Source: Adiantum capillus-veneris
Lineage: Eukaryota; Streptophyta; Polypodiopsida; Polypodiales; Pteridaceae
DNA length: 64,000 bases
Assembly (NCBI GenBank): GCA_014529385.2
Contig: CM043946.1
Location: 18,927,077 to 18,991,076 of the forward strand
Direction of reading: 5' to 3'
The notes under the pieces were generated by a model, which was not told the DNA's origin, made no database searches, and saw only the letters and a program-made list of their open reading frames with translations. Shown here piece after piece: positions 44,493-56,907 of the stretch (positions within the stretch are counted from its first letter, which is position 1; each line of letters starts with the position of its first letter). The translations under genes and the position numbers were made by a program.

Positions 44493-45575
44493 TCAGATCG
44501 AGGCTCGGGGCAGCACTGCAGGAAGCTAGAGTCACCAGCTCAGATTGGAGTGAAATTCGACAGGCGAAGACACGGCCCCAAATCCTATGGGGGCACCCGT
44601 AGGGCTTGGTGTTCTCAGAATTTCATTCTGAAGTCATCTCGGCCACCGTTCGGCTTCGACAAAGGTTTGCGTAGGCCATTTTCGACTACGTGGTCTAGGC
44701 AGGTGCAGATCCGACTCTATAAATTTGGGGTTTTCGGCCTACGACTGCAGGTGCTGAGGATATCGACACTCCCAGAGTGTTGATTTGTGGTTGTCTACAC
44801 ATCGAAGGACAGCTCACAGTTCTTGGAGGCGTGTCACATACGAGACGAATGCATCTACACACAGACTGTAGGCGACATCCACTAGTTCATCAGGTAGCTT
44901 GTGTTTGCTGCTTCATATTCCAAATTTCATCCTGACATTGCAGGTACTTCCACATGGGATGTATTGTCAGAGATGATGTATGTTTGTTGAGGGTTTGCTG
45001 GCTGTGAGTCACACAGCAAACAACCGTCGCAGCGGTTACAGCATATAATGGGAAATTTGTGGATGTATGACTTTGTGGGAAGTCTATGTACTGTCAGATT
45101 TACTGCAGCCTTTGTTGAGGGTCGAGTGAGGTTTTATTGAGCTGGGGGATTCTCGAATGTCGAGATCCTTTCGGTGATACAGGTCTTGGAGCGATCCCTC
45201 GAGCACCCTTAGTAGGCAGCTAGGATGTATTGACTGTGAGTTAGACAGTTGGGATTGCATCTTTGCTTTACTACCGTTGAGGCATTGTCGCAGTCTATGC
45301 TTACAGGACAGTGACACGACAATCAGACACAGTACAGGTGCAGGACAGGTTTACCCACAGCTTACAGTGTTAGAGAGACAGTGGTTTTTGGAGCTATTTT
45401 TTGGTCTGTTTTTAGTACACTAGAGCCATTTTACAAAGGAGACTCTGCCAAAATTTCTGCAGAATCTGAAGCTTTCTTGGTTCATTTGACAGGTTGATAT
45501 TGGTTCAGAGGTCAGTTTACAGGGGAAAATCTGCCGAATTTTTCCCAAGAAAGTAAACTACTGTGAAGCGTAGCT
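44493..45575 (+). other. copia leader, non-coding
   Basis: About 1.1 kb between primer site and gag. There is no supported ORF or repeat. The length is ordinary for this type of element. Confidence 0.6.
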
Positions 45576-46574
45576 ATGGCTGGATCACAGGACACTGCTC
45601 TTTACAATATCAAGAAGCTGGATGGAACCAATTTACCATTGTGGAAGAAGTAGATTTGGCACGTGTTGGTACAAAAGAAGCTGATAAAACCTATAAAGCT
45701 CAAGGGGATAAAACCAGAAGATATGGACGAAGATGAATAGAGCGAAATGGATGAATTGGCACTTTCTACCATTATGCTGACTTTGGCAGAAAGCGTTTAC
45801 TTCAATGTAGCAGACGAGATGTCGGCTTATCAAGCATGGTTAAAGCTGAGTGATCTTTATGAGAAGCAGAGTGCAGATTCACAGGTATACTGGCTTAAGA
45901 AGCTTGTTGACTTGAAGATGAAAGAAGGGACACCTATGTCCAATCATCTGAATGAATTCAACACAATCTACAATCAGTTGTCAGCTCAAGGTGTCAAGTT
46001 TGATGAACCTATTACAGCTATGTTCCTGTTGATCACATTGCCGAAAAGTTGGGACACTTTTCGCACAGCTTTAAGTAATTCTGCACCTCCAGATGGTTTG
46101 ACCATAGCATGTGTAGAAGGCAGTCTGCTTACTGAAGAAACCAACAGAAATACAATGGACAAAGGCAAAGGAACAACCTTAGTTGTCAGGGGACGGACCA
46201 AAGAAAAGTACAAAGGTGGAAACAGGAATCAGTCTCGTAGCAAGTCCCGCAGTGCTAAAGGCAAGAGTGACATAGAATGCTACCATTGTGGCAAGAAGGG
46301 TCACATGAAAAGAGACTGTAGAGAATGGAAAGCACAAAAAGGCAAAGAGAAAGCTGAAGACCATGGTGAGAAGATCAAGTCCTCATTGAAGATTCAAGAA
46401 ATAAATGTGACAAACACTATTGCAGAGGATGACAGTCTAGTGTCAGGAGACATCTACTTCTTGAAGAATACAATGGACTCAGCTCTTCTTACAGCATCTG
46501 ATGGACATGCACTGAGTGATTGGATTATAGACTCAGGGGCATCACTTCATGTGTCTCCAAACAAGGAGTGTTAA
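45576..46574 (+). pseudogene. gag: copia gag and protease start
   Basis: ATG at 45576 (MAGSQDTALYNIKKLDGTN) is typical of copia gag. In-frame TAGs lie near 45651 (WKK*IWHVL) and 45738 (DEDE*SEMDE). The gag core reads YEKQSADSQVYWLKKL and a CCHC knuckle CYHCGKKGHMKRDC lies near 46279-46320. The protease motif DWIIDSGASLHVSP lies near 46518. The frame then breaks at 46572: the segment between the protease motif and VRLGNGQTCEI is shorter than usual, which implies a small deletion. Confidence 0.88.
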
Positions 46575-49525
46575 AGATCATGTTCGGCTAGGCAATGGGC
46601 AGACATGTGAGATCTTAGGTGTTGAAGATGTTCAATTGAAGTTTCAAAATGGCTCTTCTTTCACGCTGAAGAATGTGAGACATGTTCCTGCAATTACAAA
46701 GAGCTTGATCAGCACAGGTTTACTTGATGATGCTGGCTACGTCACCACTTTTGGACAGAACATGTGGAAGATATCCAAGGGTTCTATGATAGTAGCACAT
46801 GGAGTAAAGTCTGGAGGACTTTACATGATTTATGTATCAAATGTCTCTAAAAATGTAATCAATGTAACCGAGCAACCGAGCGTTTCTTTGTGGCATAGCC
46901 GGTTAGGACATATGTCCAAGAAGGGAATGGAAATCTTGTCTGGTTCTGGTTATTTGCCTGGTTTTCATCTAATGATTTTGAATTATGTGAACATTGTCTG
47001 TATGGTAAGCAAACACAACAGCCACATAAGCATAGAAGCAGTAGAAGAGATACACAGTTGGCACTTGTTCATAGTGATTTGTGTGGACCTATGCCTAACC
47101 TATCTCTAGGGGGAGCTTCTTACTTTATGACATTTATAGATGATTACTCGAGGAAAGTATGGGTTTACTTTCTCAAGCACAAGGATGAAGCGTTTAGTGT
47201 TTTCAAAACGTTTGTGACACTTGTGGAGAATCAGAGTGGCAAGAAGCTTAAATGCTTACGCACTGGAAATGGTGGAGAGTATGTTTCAAAGGCCTTTAAG
47301 GACTTTTGTGAGTCAAAAGGTATAAAACGTGAACTTACTGATCCTTACAATCCTCCTCAAAATGGTGTTACTGAGAGGATGAATAGGACCATACAAGAGA
47401 AGGTCATAAGTATGTTGTCTAATGCACAACTGCCAAATGGGTTTTGGGTTGAAGCTGTATCAACAGCTGTTCATCTTATAAATAGATCTCCTAGCAAGGT
47501 TTTGCAGAAGGATTCAGTGGTAGAGATGGTATGGTCAGGCAAGGTGCCCTCATACAAGCATCTCAGAGTCTTTGGCTATGAGGCATATACTCACGTTCCA
47601 AGGGAATTTAGGAACAAACTTGAGCCAAAGAGTAGAAAGTGCATCTTTCTAGGCTATGGTAATTCTGGTGAGATGGGGTACAGACTTTGGGATCCCGAAT
47701 CCAGAAAGGTTATCCACATCAATGATGTTCACTTTAATGAAGCCAAATATCATTCTAAACCAGAGAGGGTTGAGGAGATTAGAAGAGTCGTCTTCCAAGA
47801 AGATGGACCTGCACGTGCAAGACAAAATGTCAGGGCTCAAGAGGAGCAAGGAAAGGATAGAGTGGAACCACAGGTTATGGCTGAGCCTGAGCCACCTATT
47901 TTGCATAGATCTGGACGTATCACACGACCTCCTGATCGGTTTGTTCCATCTATGAACTATGTCATGTTGACTGATTGCAATGAGCCTTCATGTTACAAGG
48001 AAGCAGTGCAAATGAAGGACTCCGAGAATTGGCAATTGGCCATGCAGTCAGAGATGACAGCTCTGCATAAAAACCAGACATGGAAGCTAGTTAAATTACC
48101 ACAGGGCAAAAAGGCTCTACCTTGTAAATGGGTTTACAGGTATAAGATCACCACTCATGATAGTCAACCAAAGTACAAAGCAAGGCTTGTTGCCAAGGGC
48201 TTTAAGCAAGAACAAGGAATTGACTTTGATGAAGTCTTCTTCCGGTGGTCAAGATGACTACATTGAGATGCTTTCTTGCATTGGTTGCCATATTAGATTT
48301 GGTGTTGCACCAAATGGATGTCAAGACAGCGTTCTTGCATGGTGATTTAGAAGTGGAAATTTACATGCAGCAGCTAGAAGGGTTTGTTGAGAAAGGCAAG
48401 GAAGATTTGGTATGCCAGTTGTTAAAGAGTCTTTATGGCTTAAAACAATCACCGAGGGCATGGTACCATAAGTTCCACAAGTTTATGCTTTCTCAAGGCT
48501 ACAAAATTAGTGAGTTCGATCACTGTTTGTATACAAAGAAGGATAAGGATGGCAGTTGGCTGATCCTTATTTTGTATGTGGATGACATGTTGATTTCTAG
48601 CAAGCACTTGGAAGAAATTTCAGCTTTGAAGTCAAAGATGGCAAAATCGTTTGACATGAAAGACATGGGTGAGGCAAGTCATATACTTGGTATGCGCATT
48701 GAGAGAGACAGATCAAAGAAGTTGATTTGGTTATCTCAAACAGAGTATATTGACAAGGTTTTGCAACGTTTCAATATGGAGAAGGGAAAGGCACTGATTG
48801 TTCCATTGCCACCATATGTGAAACTTAGCAAACAAGACTGTCCTGTGTCTAAGGAAGAACAGACTGAAATGGATAAGATTCCATATGCGTCTGTAGTGGG
48901 TAGTTTGATGTATGCAATGATTGCTACTCGCCCAAACATTGCATTTGCAGTGGGAGTAGTAAGCCGATACATGTCAAACCCAGGCAAGAAACATTGGGAG
49001 GCAGTGAAAGGAATATTGAGATACCTGAAAGCTACAAAGAGTATGCGTATATGCTATGGGAGTTAAGAGCTTAGTGTAAGGGGTTTTACTGACTCAGATT
49101 ATGCAGGTGACTTAGACAACCGAAGGTCTACGTCAGAGTATGTATTTACATTGGCTGGTGGAGCAGTATCATGGCGTTCTAGATTACAAAATTGTGTTAC
49201 TCAGTCTACTACAGAGGCCGAATATGTTGCAGCATTAGAGGCATGCAAAGAATCAATTTGGCTTAATCGAATAGTAGCAGATTTGGGAATCAAAGAAGAG
49301 ATGCATATGTTATATTGTGATAGTCAGAGTGCTATACAATTGGCTCGCAATCCAGTTTATCACTCAAAGACAAAGCATGTGGATGTGAATTATCATTTCA
49401 TCAGGGAAATAAAGCAAATTCAGCTTGTCAAAGTTCACACCACAGAAAATCCTGCTGATCTACTTAGAAAAGGACTTCCCTCAGAGAGCTTTGCGCATTT
49501 TCGCACGCAGTTAGGTGTAGAGTAG
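46575..49525 (+). pseudogene. pol: copia pol: integrase, RT, RNase H
   Basis: The GAG-pre-integrase region has SLWHSRLGHMSKKGMEIL. A one-base deletion near 46967 shifts into SDLCGPMP (47070). The integrase core has FIDDYSRKVWVYFLKHK, RTGNGGEYVSKAF and NGVTERMNRTIQE. RT starts at WQLAMQSEM and KNQTWKLV. A one-base deletion near 48238 breaks FDEVF. RT continues with MDVKTAFLHGDLEVEIYMQQ and the catalytic YVDD near 48577. RNase H has FTDSDYAGD, STTEAEYVA and LYCDSQSAIQLA, with an in-frame TAA near 49064 just before it. The end TAG is at 49523-49525. Confidence 0.92.
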
Positions 49526-49614
49526 TACATCACTTCTCTACATCTCTTGTATATTAGCTTGTATAGTAGCTTCTCTCACACTTAAAGTACCACATTGGAC
49601 TTTAAGTGGGAGGT

Positions 49615-49787
49615 TGTTGGGGTATAAAGCCCAATGTGGTTGCCCAGGTAAGTGGGCGGGCCGCCAGGTATACACATATTCTTTTGTTAAAACCTAATAA
49701 GAACTCACTATGCTCTGGACATTACAACAGAGGGAGTTCACCATATTGTTGTGCTCTTCTTCTCGCACTTCCGCTCGCACTCCTTCA
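49615..49787 (+). repeat. 3' LTR of copia element
   Basis: TGTTGGGGTATAAAG to CTCCTTCA. The purine-rich AAGTGGGAGGT just before it is the plus-strand primer tract. Confidence 0.88.
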
Positions 49788-50745
49788 CTTATAAGCCTGC
49801 TAGTCAATTTTGGTCCAATTTGGAGCTCATTTGACTTGAAAAATCAGCTGATAGAGTATCCAGCTTCTGAAACAGATTCTTCAGCATTTGACCAGCCTAG
49901 AGGTGTTAAAAACAAAAAGTGAGGATACCTGTGGGTTCAACACACCAAGGGAAGTCTCTAGACCAAATTTTATTCAATTTTGAGCAAAACGACATCCTAC
50001 CCGTAGGATGTCTCGAGGCCAGTTTTAGGGCCCAAATGTAATTTTGACCATACAGGGGTGTTCACAGTGTCACAGAGATCCCAAATCTTCTTTTAAAATT
50101 GAATTTGGACTCATTTTGACCATTCTAAACTGCATTTCACTATTTTGGCCATAACTTTCACAAATAGTATTGGATTGGAAAAGTTTTTATATCAAAACGT
50201 AGCCTGAGAGCGACACTACAGATCTTAGAGAAAAACTTAAACTAATTGTATGACTTTGGCAACCATTTATATCAACTTAAAAAAAAAAAGTCGCTTAAGG
50301 CCTCAAAATGCATCCGGAAGTCAGGAGTGTCTAAAATCGACAGCTCGAAAGAATTGTGAGAAAACGGTCACGGTTTTGAACATAGTTTTGACTTTTCCCT
50401 AGGAGAGGGGCTAGTGAGCCATAAGCGAGGTCATTGGCTAGATCAAATCAACCTAGAGCGGACACAAGTGCATGTTAGATTTTCATCATCGGGAAGCTGA
50501 AATTTAAAATCTCTAGGCCTTCTAATTGATCACTAAAGACTGCTAATTTTAGCAGATTGAAATTATAGATTGGAAAAAACCATTGATCACCAGCTGTAAG
50601 GTGTAAAAGCAAACTGCGGCCTAGTGTAAAATTGAGAGTCACCTCCAAGCTCAAGGCACAAGTGTGGCTGTCAAGGGTACATCAAGAATTTTGCGTTCCT
50701 TATGAAAAAGTTTGCCTGCTAAATAGAATTTTGCAGATTGTGTGC
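49788..50745 (+). other. E3 leader, third block, ending abruptly
   Basis: E3 leader after the copia element. A palindrome lies at 49991-50012 (altered centre). From about 50120 it aligns closely with E4 60150-60955 (TTTTGGCCATAACTTTCACA; GGAAGTCAGGAGTGTCTAAA). It stops at about 50745, before gag, where E2's minus-strand ORF begins. E3 thus lacks gag, pol and a 3' LTR. Confidence 0.75.
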
Positions 50746-51244
50746 TAAAAAGTTTCTTTGTATACCTTCACCTCTTCTCGCCTCTTGTTGACACTGTCTC
50801 CTGCATTAGAGAGGTTCAAGGCATTTGCGACAACCACCGGTGTGATTACAATCACTCTGTTCTTTCCTTGCAGATCTGTCACCTTGGCTATGTCATTTTC
50901 CTTGATTGTGGTGACGAATTCCAAGACTCTCTGAATGTCAATTCTTGTTGGCAAAGCCTCAAAATAATTGTGTAAGTCTAGTTTTTCCAAGATAGACACT
51001 ATTTTTGGCTTTCTCGTGAACTCATTGAGTTTCTGTGGTATCATTGGCAGCTCTATGGCATTGCCTTCTGGGTCCTTGAATAGGCCTTGGTATATCCTAG
51101 GTCGTTTGTTTCCAGTAAGTTGCTTTGTAACCAAGTGGTAGTGGACTTTATGGTTCCTGTTGGTATTATAAATGGCTCCACCTCATCCAGGTAATCCTTG
51201 TTGGTCATTCTTTTCTTCTTTGCTGGCGACTTAGCGGCTGCCAT
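50746..51244 (-). pseudogene. E2 accessory ORF, N-terminal part
   Basis: On the minus strand an ATG at 51244 starts MAAAKSPAKKKRMTNKDYLD. It continues through a frameshift near 51110 into IYQGLFKDPEGNAIELPMIP, LEKLDLHNYFEALPT, and EEVKVYKE near 50760. It aligns with E1 19111-19600. About 35 residues seen in E1 (KKANYTFEYIANPKVAIISQ and beyond) are missing between this end and the next E2 block at 26070, so the E3 junction has a deletion of about 100 bases. An AACAG acceptor-like site lies just upstream of the ATG. Confidence 0.75.
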
Positions 51245-53382
51245 GGATCCTGTTGCACTCAGTAGTCCAAAGTTAGCGTTCTTTATAGATTAGCTGATAA
51301 ACTGAGTTTTAACTATCCAATTGACTTGAAAATTGAAACATGAGCTCAAGAGGGACTAAGGTTGCCCTGCAAGTGAAAATAGTAGGAATTGTGCTGCAAA
51401 ATAATCCTGAAGACATTCTACGCATAGGATGTCTTTTTCCTTAGAATGACTTGAAACTTGTCATGATGATAGCCTATGACCTGTGCATCACACCTATGTG
51501 CTTGGATTTTCATTTAGACACCCAAAAGTGCAATTTTGGACTATTTTAGGCTTTTGGTGTACAAATGGGTAGGATGTCCTGTAATGATGAGCAAATGGTA
51601 TCCAAATGACTTGAATCTTGACATGTAGGCTTCTTGTAGCATATTGATCACATTCATGATGTCAAACTTTGCTCAGTCAGTCAAAATGACTCTGGAGACA
51701 TACTACTCATAGGATGTCTTTTTATTCATAATTGCATGAAACTTGTCAGTATGATAGGGCATAGCCTTTGGATCATCACCATGGTCTTAGATTTGCATTA
51801 GGATAAGTTTTGAGGGTAGGATGACCATTTCTGGTGTTTGGAAATCTGAAAAGTACATCTATGGAGCTATGAGGCCAAAAAATGATTTGTTTGGCTGGAA
51901 ACTTGGTGGGTGGGCTTATATGAATGTGATAAAGATGTATGAAGATCAAAAAATCCATCTGGAGGCCATTCCAAGCTTGGAGACATACTACGCGTAGGAT
52001 GTCTTTTTCATGATTTTGAAGATGTGACCTTAGAGTTAGCTTTGACATGGTGGGAAGAGTGTGTGGTTCAAGTTTCACTTGATTTGGATCATTTTTGATA
52101 GGGCTATGGCCATTTCTCGCCTCTATGCTCTGACTTTGTGTTTTTTGATGCATAAGAGGTCAAACTTGGTCCAAATGGAGTGAAACTTGAGGGATTAGAT
52201 GTAGATAACATGTAGAGGCTATGTGTATGGCTGAATGGTGGGTTGGGTGCCCAAAAGTGCATCCAAGATTGGTCTCCTAGGCTAGAGTAAACCCCCTATG
52301 ACGTCTGGTTGGTATTGGGTTAGTCGTTAGGTGGCTACCTATGCTTACAGGCCTCTACCCTGCAAATCCCGTTGGAGTTCTATGCAAGTCTTGGCGACAA
52401 AACATCACATATACACGAAGAGCATAAGGTGCCGAGTCTACCTCTCATATCTGGTGGCCGTTGGATGGCTGTGTGTGGCATATCAGCTGTTGGAAGTCCT
52501 GAGCGCTCTAGGTGGCTAGAGCTCTCTCTCACAAGTGAATTGTAGAAATGAGCTCTAAGTGGAGTGAAAAAATCTTATAATGGGGGTCCCAGAACCATTT
52601 TTCATGAAATTTGACATGTGCCCCTAACTTTTCACGAAACGAGGTTTAGACTCGAAAAGTTCCCCATTTGGACTTCATTTGCCCAGTTTCTGAGAATTTT
52701 GACAATTCGGTCAAAATCTGGCCACAACACGCCTCCCGCTTCATTCTCATAATTGCACCCACACTGTACCCTGGGTTGTTTTATAGTCATTGATCATCCC
52801 CATCTTTTTTTTTTTTCATTCCATTAGCATTTCACGTGCTTTTTGTATTTTTGAAGTTTTTCTGCCAATAATTAGTAAAATTAAGAGGAAAATAGAAAAA
52901 TTAACCCGAAAAAAACCTAAAAATCAAAATAAATCAAAAAATTCACCCCGACACACTATGTATACTCATATGTAATTTTTATGGCCAGATTTCTCCATTT
53001 TATCAATATTCTGCCCAAAAAATGGCATTTTTTACATATATACGCACACCTATAGGCCTCAATTTGGCGTTTGGCCTCGTATATCTGTAGAGTAATGCTG
53101 TATAAGGGCATATGTACTTAGGTTAGTCCAAAACCCCTCAAAAAATAGTCAAAATATGCCCTTTTTGCTGTTTTTTACGGTCATCGGGTTCGCATTGAGA
53201 ATGCCTCCCCCCCTCCTAATCGGAGTCCTCCCGGACAAGAAGGTATCGCCTCCGGATATGTGCAGTGCATGGATTAAAAATTGTGCTAATGCGCGGCCTT
53301 GTAGCGTGGCTCTACCTGATGCATACTCAGTCAATGCATGGTAAAATTAATGCGGTGCGAGAGGAGGGTATAAGCAAGATGC
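51245..53382 (-). other. E2 3' non-coding region
   Basis: Collinear with E1 16291-19110 read on the opposite strand. It has the palindrome array (51411-52004), a TATA-like stretch near 53025-53045, and the internal polypurine tract at 53204-53217. Short ORFs here (for example minus strand 52153-51776) overlap the repeat text and are not credible genes. Confidence 0.65.
51411..52004 (-). repeat. Palindrome array with 285-bp period (E2)
   Basis: Palindrome copies start at 51411, 51696 and 51981, exactly 285 bases apart. Each has one to three substitutions from the perfect 24-mer (for example TACTACGCGTAGGA). It corresponds to the E1 array 18067-18944. A half-site lies near 51568. Confidence 0.85.
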
Positions 53383-54599
53383 TTATTGGCATTCGATGTT
53401 GAGGTTTCCTGTTTGTTCTTGGTTTGGTTGGCAGATTTTCTTTGCAATTAAAAGTTGTAATTCTACCGCTTGTTGTTTTATCGTCTTCTTTGGGAAAGTG
53501 CCTTTGTTTGCCGCTACTGTAGATATTGCCGTTGTGATCTCCTTCGATGGGAGTGTCTTGTCCGATGTGGCTATAATCTTTTTCTCTTTTGATTTCCATT
53601 TGTAGCTTTGATTTGGAGGCGTTTGTAGGTTTATGGCCTCTTCTTTGTTTGCAGTTCGTTTGATCGGCACCCACATAGATCAATTTGCCGATGTCGGATT
53701 TAGGGATTGTCTGACTGCTTCTGTTGCTTGTACTGAAGGGAGTTCCTATAGCATCGCTTTGGGATCCAAATGTGTGTCTCATGTAGTTGGCGATTGAGCA
53801 TGTTTTTCGATATCCATATCTATTTTTTGACGCTGTTCGATGTTTGTTTAACAGTGTAAATCGGAGGACGTCTCCTATTGCATTGTGGTTTGTAGACTCG
53901 TTCACTTCCATCCTTCCGTACCCATACCTGTTTTTTGCGTATCGCTGTCCTTGATCCATTCATTGTGGCCTATGGTGTCTCATTTTTTGATTGAATACGA
54001 TGGGCGGTTTCCTGGTTATCCTTCATAGGTATGTTTTGCTGGTTAAGTGGCACCCATACCCTTTTCTTTTTATCAAGTGATTGTGGCACCATTATCTGGT
54101 TCGTCCGGGTTGTCTGAGCAAATGCTACCACCTGGTGTTGTTGTGCTTGTTGAATTCTGACCGTATTCGAACTCCAATCTATCTGCACATTATACTCTTT
54201 CTGCCATGGTTGTCCCAACAACATTAGATGTAGTGTGCTCGCATCCTCAACCACATAAAACTTGTGGGGATAAACGTATTGATGTATTTGTACATGCAAT
54301 ATCGTCCAGCCCAACGTGCTTAATGAATGTGATGTACTGCTTTCCAGTGCTCGTTGAGTAGGATGGAGTTGTCCTTCAAGCTTGAGCTATTTATATAATT
54401 TGCAAGAAATCAGATTTGCTTGAGCTCCTGAATCAAGCAATGCTGTCGATTCAACTTGGTTGCTACCCACTTTGACTGCGATTATTGGATCCACTGTGTC
54501 TTCATCAATATTCATTAATCGAATAGCATTTATTCGTAATGGTGATCCAATTTGTTGTTGTTGTCGTAGAAGCCTTCTTTTTGCAATGCGTTCTTTTGC
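53383..54599 (-). pseudogene. E2 second retropepsin plus W-x-P repeat domain
   Basis: It reads in frame from integrase: RIAKRRLLRQQQQIGSPL, then INAIRLMNIDEDTVDPII and LLDSGAQANLIS (DSGA at 54434-54423). One TAG interrupts, then GWTILHVQIHQYVYPHKFYV and LMLLGQPWQKEYNVQIDW follow. The basic domain follows with W-x-P-type motifs, some in shifted frames: RVWVPLN near 54050, KKQVWVRKD near 53935, MWVPIKR near 53674. It ends KTIKQQAVELQLLIAKK ... ECQ at TAA 53385-53383. In E2 there is no stop between integrase and this domain, so it belongs to the pol polyprotein. Frameshifts make the copy dead. Confidence 0.78.
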
Positions 54600-56907
54600 T
54601 TCTACTTCTGCTTCTTCTTGTACCCTCTGTTTCTCCTTTGTTCATTGTTTTTCATGATGGATTTGTTGAAGCATCTCCTGTGTTAGTGGTAAATGATACT
54701 TTTTTAACCGACACCCACTAATCCAATTTGGCATTTCTTTACCTTCCAATGTTGCAAGTTTGACGGCTCCGCTTTGTGATAAGTTACTAATCACAAAGGG
54801 TCCCATCCCTCGCTTTTTAAGTTTTTTGGCATGTTGCTTCAAAGTGTAAACAAGTACATAATCACCTATTTTAAAATCTTTGGTACACACATGCTTGTCA
54901 AAAAAATCCTTTTGTCTTCTCTTCTGAGCATATATCGAAGCTACAGCTCTCGGTAGAAGTTCATCTAGCTTTTCAAGATCATCTATTCTTGAAGAGATTT
55001 CATGTCCTGTCCATTCTAAGAATTTCTCCACTCGTAGAGTTGGAATCAGAAACTCTATGGATAATATAGCGTTTAGACCAAACACCATGTTGTACGGTGT
55101 TGTTCCAATCGATGTTTTATAGGCTACCCTGTATGCCTATATTGTTGAGTGTAATTGTTGATCCCAATCTGCCCTTGATTATAATACAATTTTAGTCAAA
55201 ACAGTGCATAGGGTTTTATTTGTGGCCTCAGCTTGTCCATTTGCTTGTGGATGATATGGAGCAGATTTTTTATGGATTACCATGAATTCCTCTAGCAGGT
55301 ATTCAATGACTTCATTAAGAAAATGTGTTCCTCGATCACTGGCAATTTCTATTGGTAATCCGTACCGTACAAAGAAATTCTCATACAAAAATTGTGCAGT
55401 GGTCCTTGCATCTTCTTTTTGTGTCGCTTTGGCTTTAGCCCATTTTGTGAGATAGTCCATAGTTACAATGATATATTGGGTATGGGTGCGATATGCAAGG
55501 GGTGAAATAGGCCCCACAAATCAATTCCCCATTTTGAAAATGCTTGTGCTCCCATCATTGGCCGTAGTGGCATCTCATCTCTTTTTATCGGCACTTTAGT
55601 GCGCTCACATGCATCACGACACTTTACAAATTCCTCAGCATCCATATGCAATGAAGGCCACCATATCCCCGCGGTTAAGACAATTTTTGCCATTTTATCG
55701 CCTGAAAAATGGCCTCCACTTATTCCTCCATGTGTGTGTTCTAGAATCAGCAGGTATTCACTTTCACTTGCACAGATTCTAAATTGATTGTCCTTTCCTC
55801 GCTTGTAGAGTTGGTTTTCAATTAAATTAAAGTCTCGAGCCTCCAACTCTATAGCCATTTGTTATACTTTGTTATGTTTTCAATGTTTTCAGGAAATGTC
55901 CTTGTTGTTAAGAAATCAATGATATATTGACTCCATGCAGGTGCAATGGTTACCTGAAACAATGTCGCGTGATCCATCGATCGTTTGGCACTACATATAG
56001 TACAATTGTTAACATAAGCATGTGTGTCAGCATACATAGTTGGCCAATAAACTCCTAAGTGTTTCAATCTTTGGTGTGTTTTCATTGTTGAACAATGAAA
56101 TGCGCAGTCTTGGATATGTGCTTCCTCTTCCTCTGGATTTATACATAATCGTAGAATTTGGTGCGAGCCTAGATGGTACAGTCGTCCCGCAATCAACTGA
56201 AAGTTTTTTGTTAGCTGAAATGTTTGTTGTTTGGATCCCTCTTTCTCTTTATCAAATCTACCTCCAGAGGAAATAATGGTAACAATTTCCTGAGACCATT
56301 TGGGTATCATTTCAATATTGAAAAAATAAGCATCAGGGATGCCATCATCTAATCCTTCGAGAGCTTCTTCGTTTTGTAGCCTTGAAAGATGATCTGCTCG
56401 TAGATGTGTTTTACCCTTTTTTACTACCACTGTGACGTCAAACTCTAGTAATATAATAAACCATTGTACAATTCTCCCAGTATTGCATGGTTTATTTACT
56501 AGATACAGAAGAGCTTGATGATCTATGAAGAACACAAATTTGTTTGCAAGAAGATAATGCCGAAATTTCTTTACATCATATATCATTCCTAATCCCTCTC
56601 TTTCAGTGGTGGTGTAGTTCTTTTCCGCACTATTTAGTTGGCAGCTCGCATAACAAATTGGGAAATCCATTGTTTTGTCTCTAGGTTGAGCCAGAATACT
56701 CCCAATTACGTATGCAGAGGCACCAATGTGAACATGGAATATCTTTTTCCAATCTAGTGCTTTAAGTACAGGTGCTGATACAAGGTTTTCCTTAAGCTTT
56801 TTGAATGAAGTTTCACACTCCTCAGTCCAGTCAAAACAGACTAATAAGTGATATAGTGGTTGTGCAATGACCGCATACAGATATATGAATCTTTGATAAT
56901 ATCCGCT
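54600..56907 (-). pseudogene. pol: E2 pol: end of RT, RNase H, two zinc modules, integrase
   Basis: It begins at the break with E4 (56907), inside the end of RT (RFIYLYAVIAQPLYHLL). RNase H reads HIGASAYVIGSILAQP (catalytic Asp changed to Gly), TEREGLG and IDHQALLYL. The first zinc module is HIQDCAFHCSTMKTHQRLKH ... NNCTICSAK. The linker PAWSQYIIDFLTTRTFPEN and a second module EHTHGGISGGHFSGDK ... CRDACERTK follow. The integrase core retains WGID, ASDRGTHFLNE and PQANGQAEATNKTL. The C-terminus is DYVLVYTLKQHAKK, then GAVKLATLEGKEMPNWI. Frameshifts near 55860, 55520 and 55170 and a stop near 54645 break it. Confidence 0.9.

Larger units (their letters stand above)
44287..49787 (+). mobile_element. 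Ty1/copia LTR retrotransposon
   Basis: 5.5 kb, with short LTRs 44287-44478 (192 bp) and 49615-49787 (173 bp). TGGTATCAGAGC (44481-44492) is the initiator tRNA-Met primer site. The order gag, protease, integrase, RT, RNase H defines copia. No convincing target duplication is seen (ATGAT on the left, CTTAT on the right). The E3 leader continues on both sides. The coding frame has three in-frame stops and three or more small deletions. Gag and pol resemble the Tork-type lineage (impression only). Confidence 0.92.

Noticed and set aside
44254-44783. Frames across the copia LTR and leader
   Set aside because: They cross the LTR/primer-site border and show no domain.
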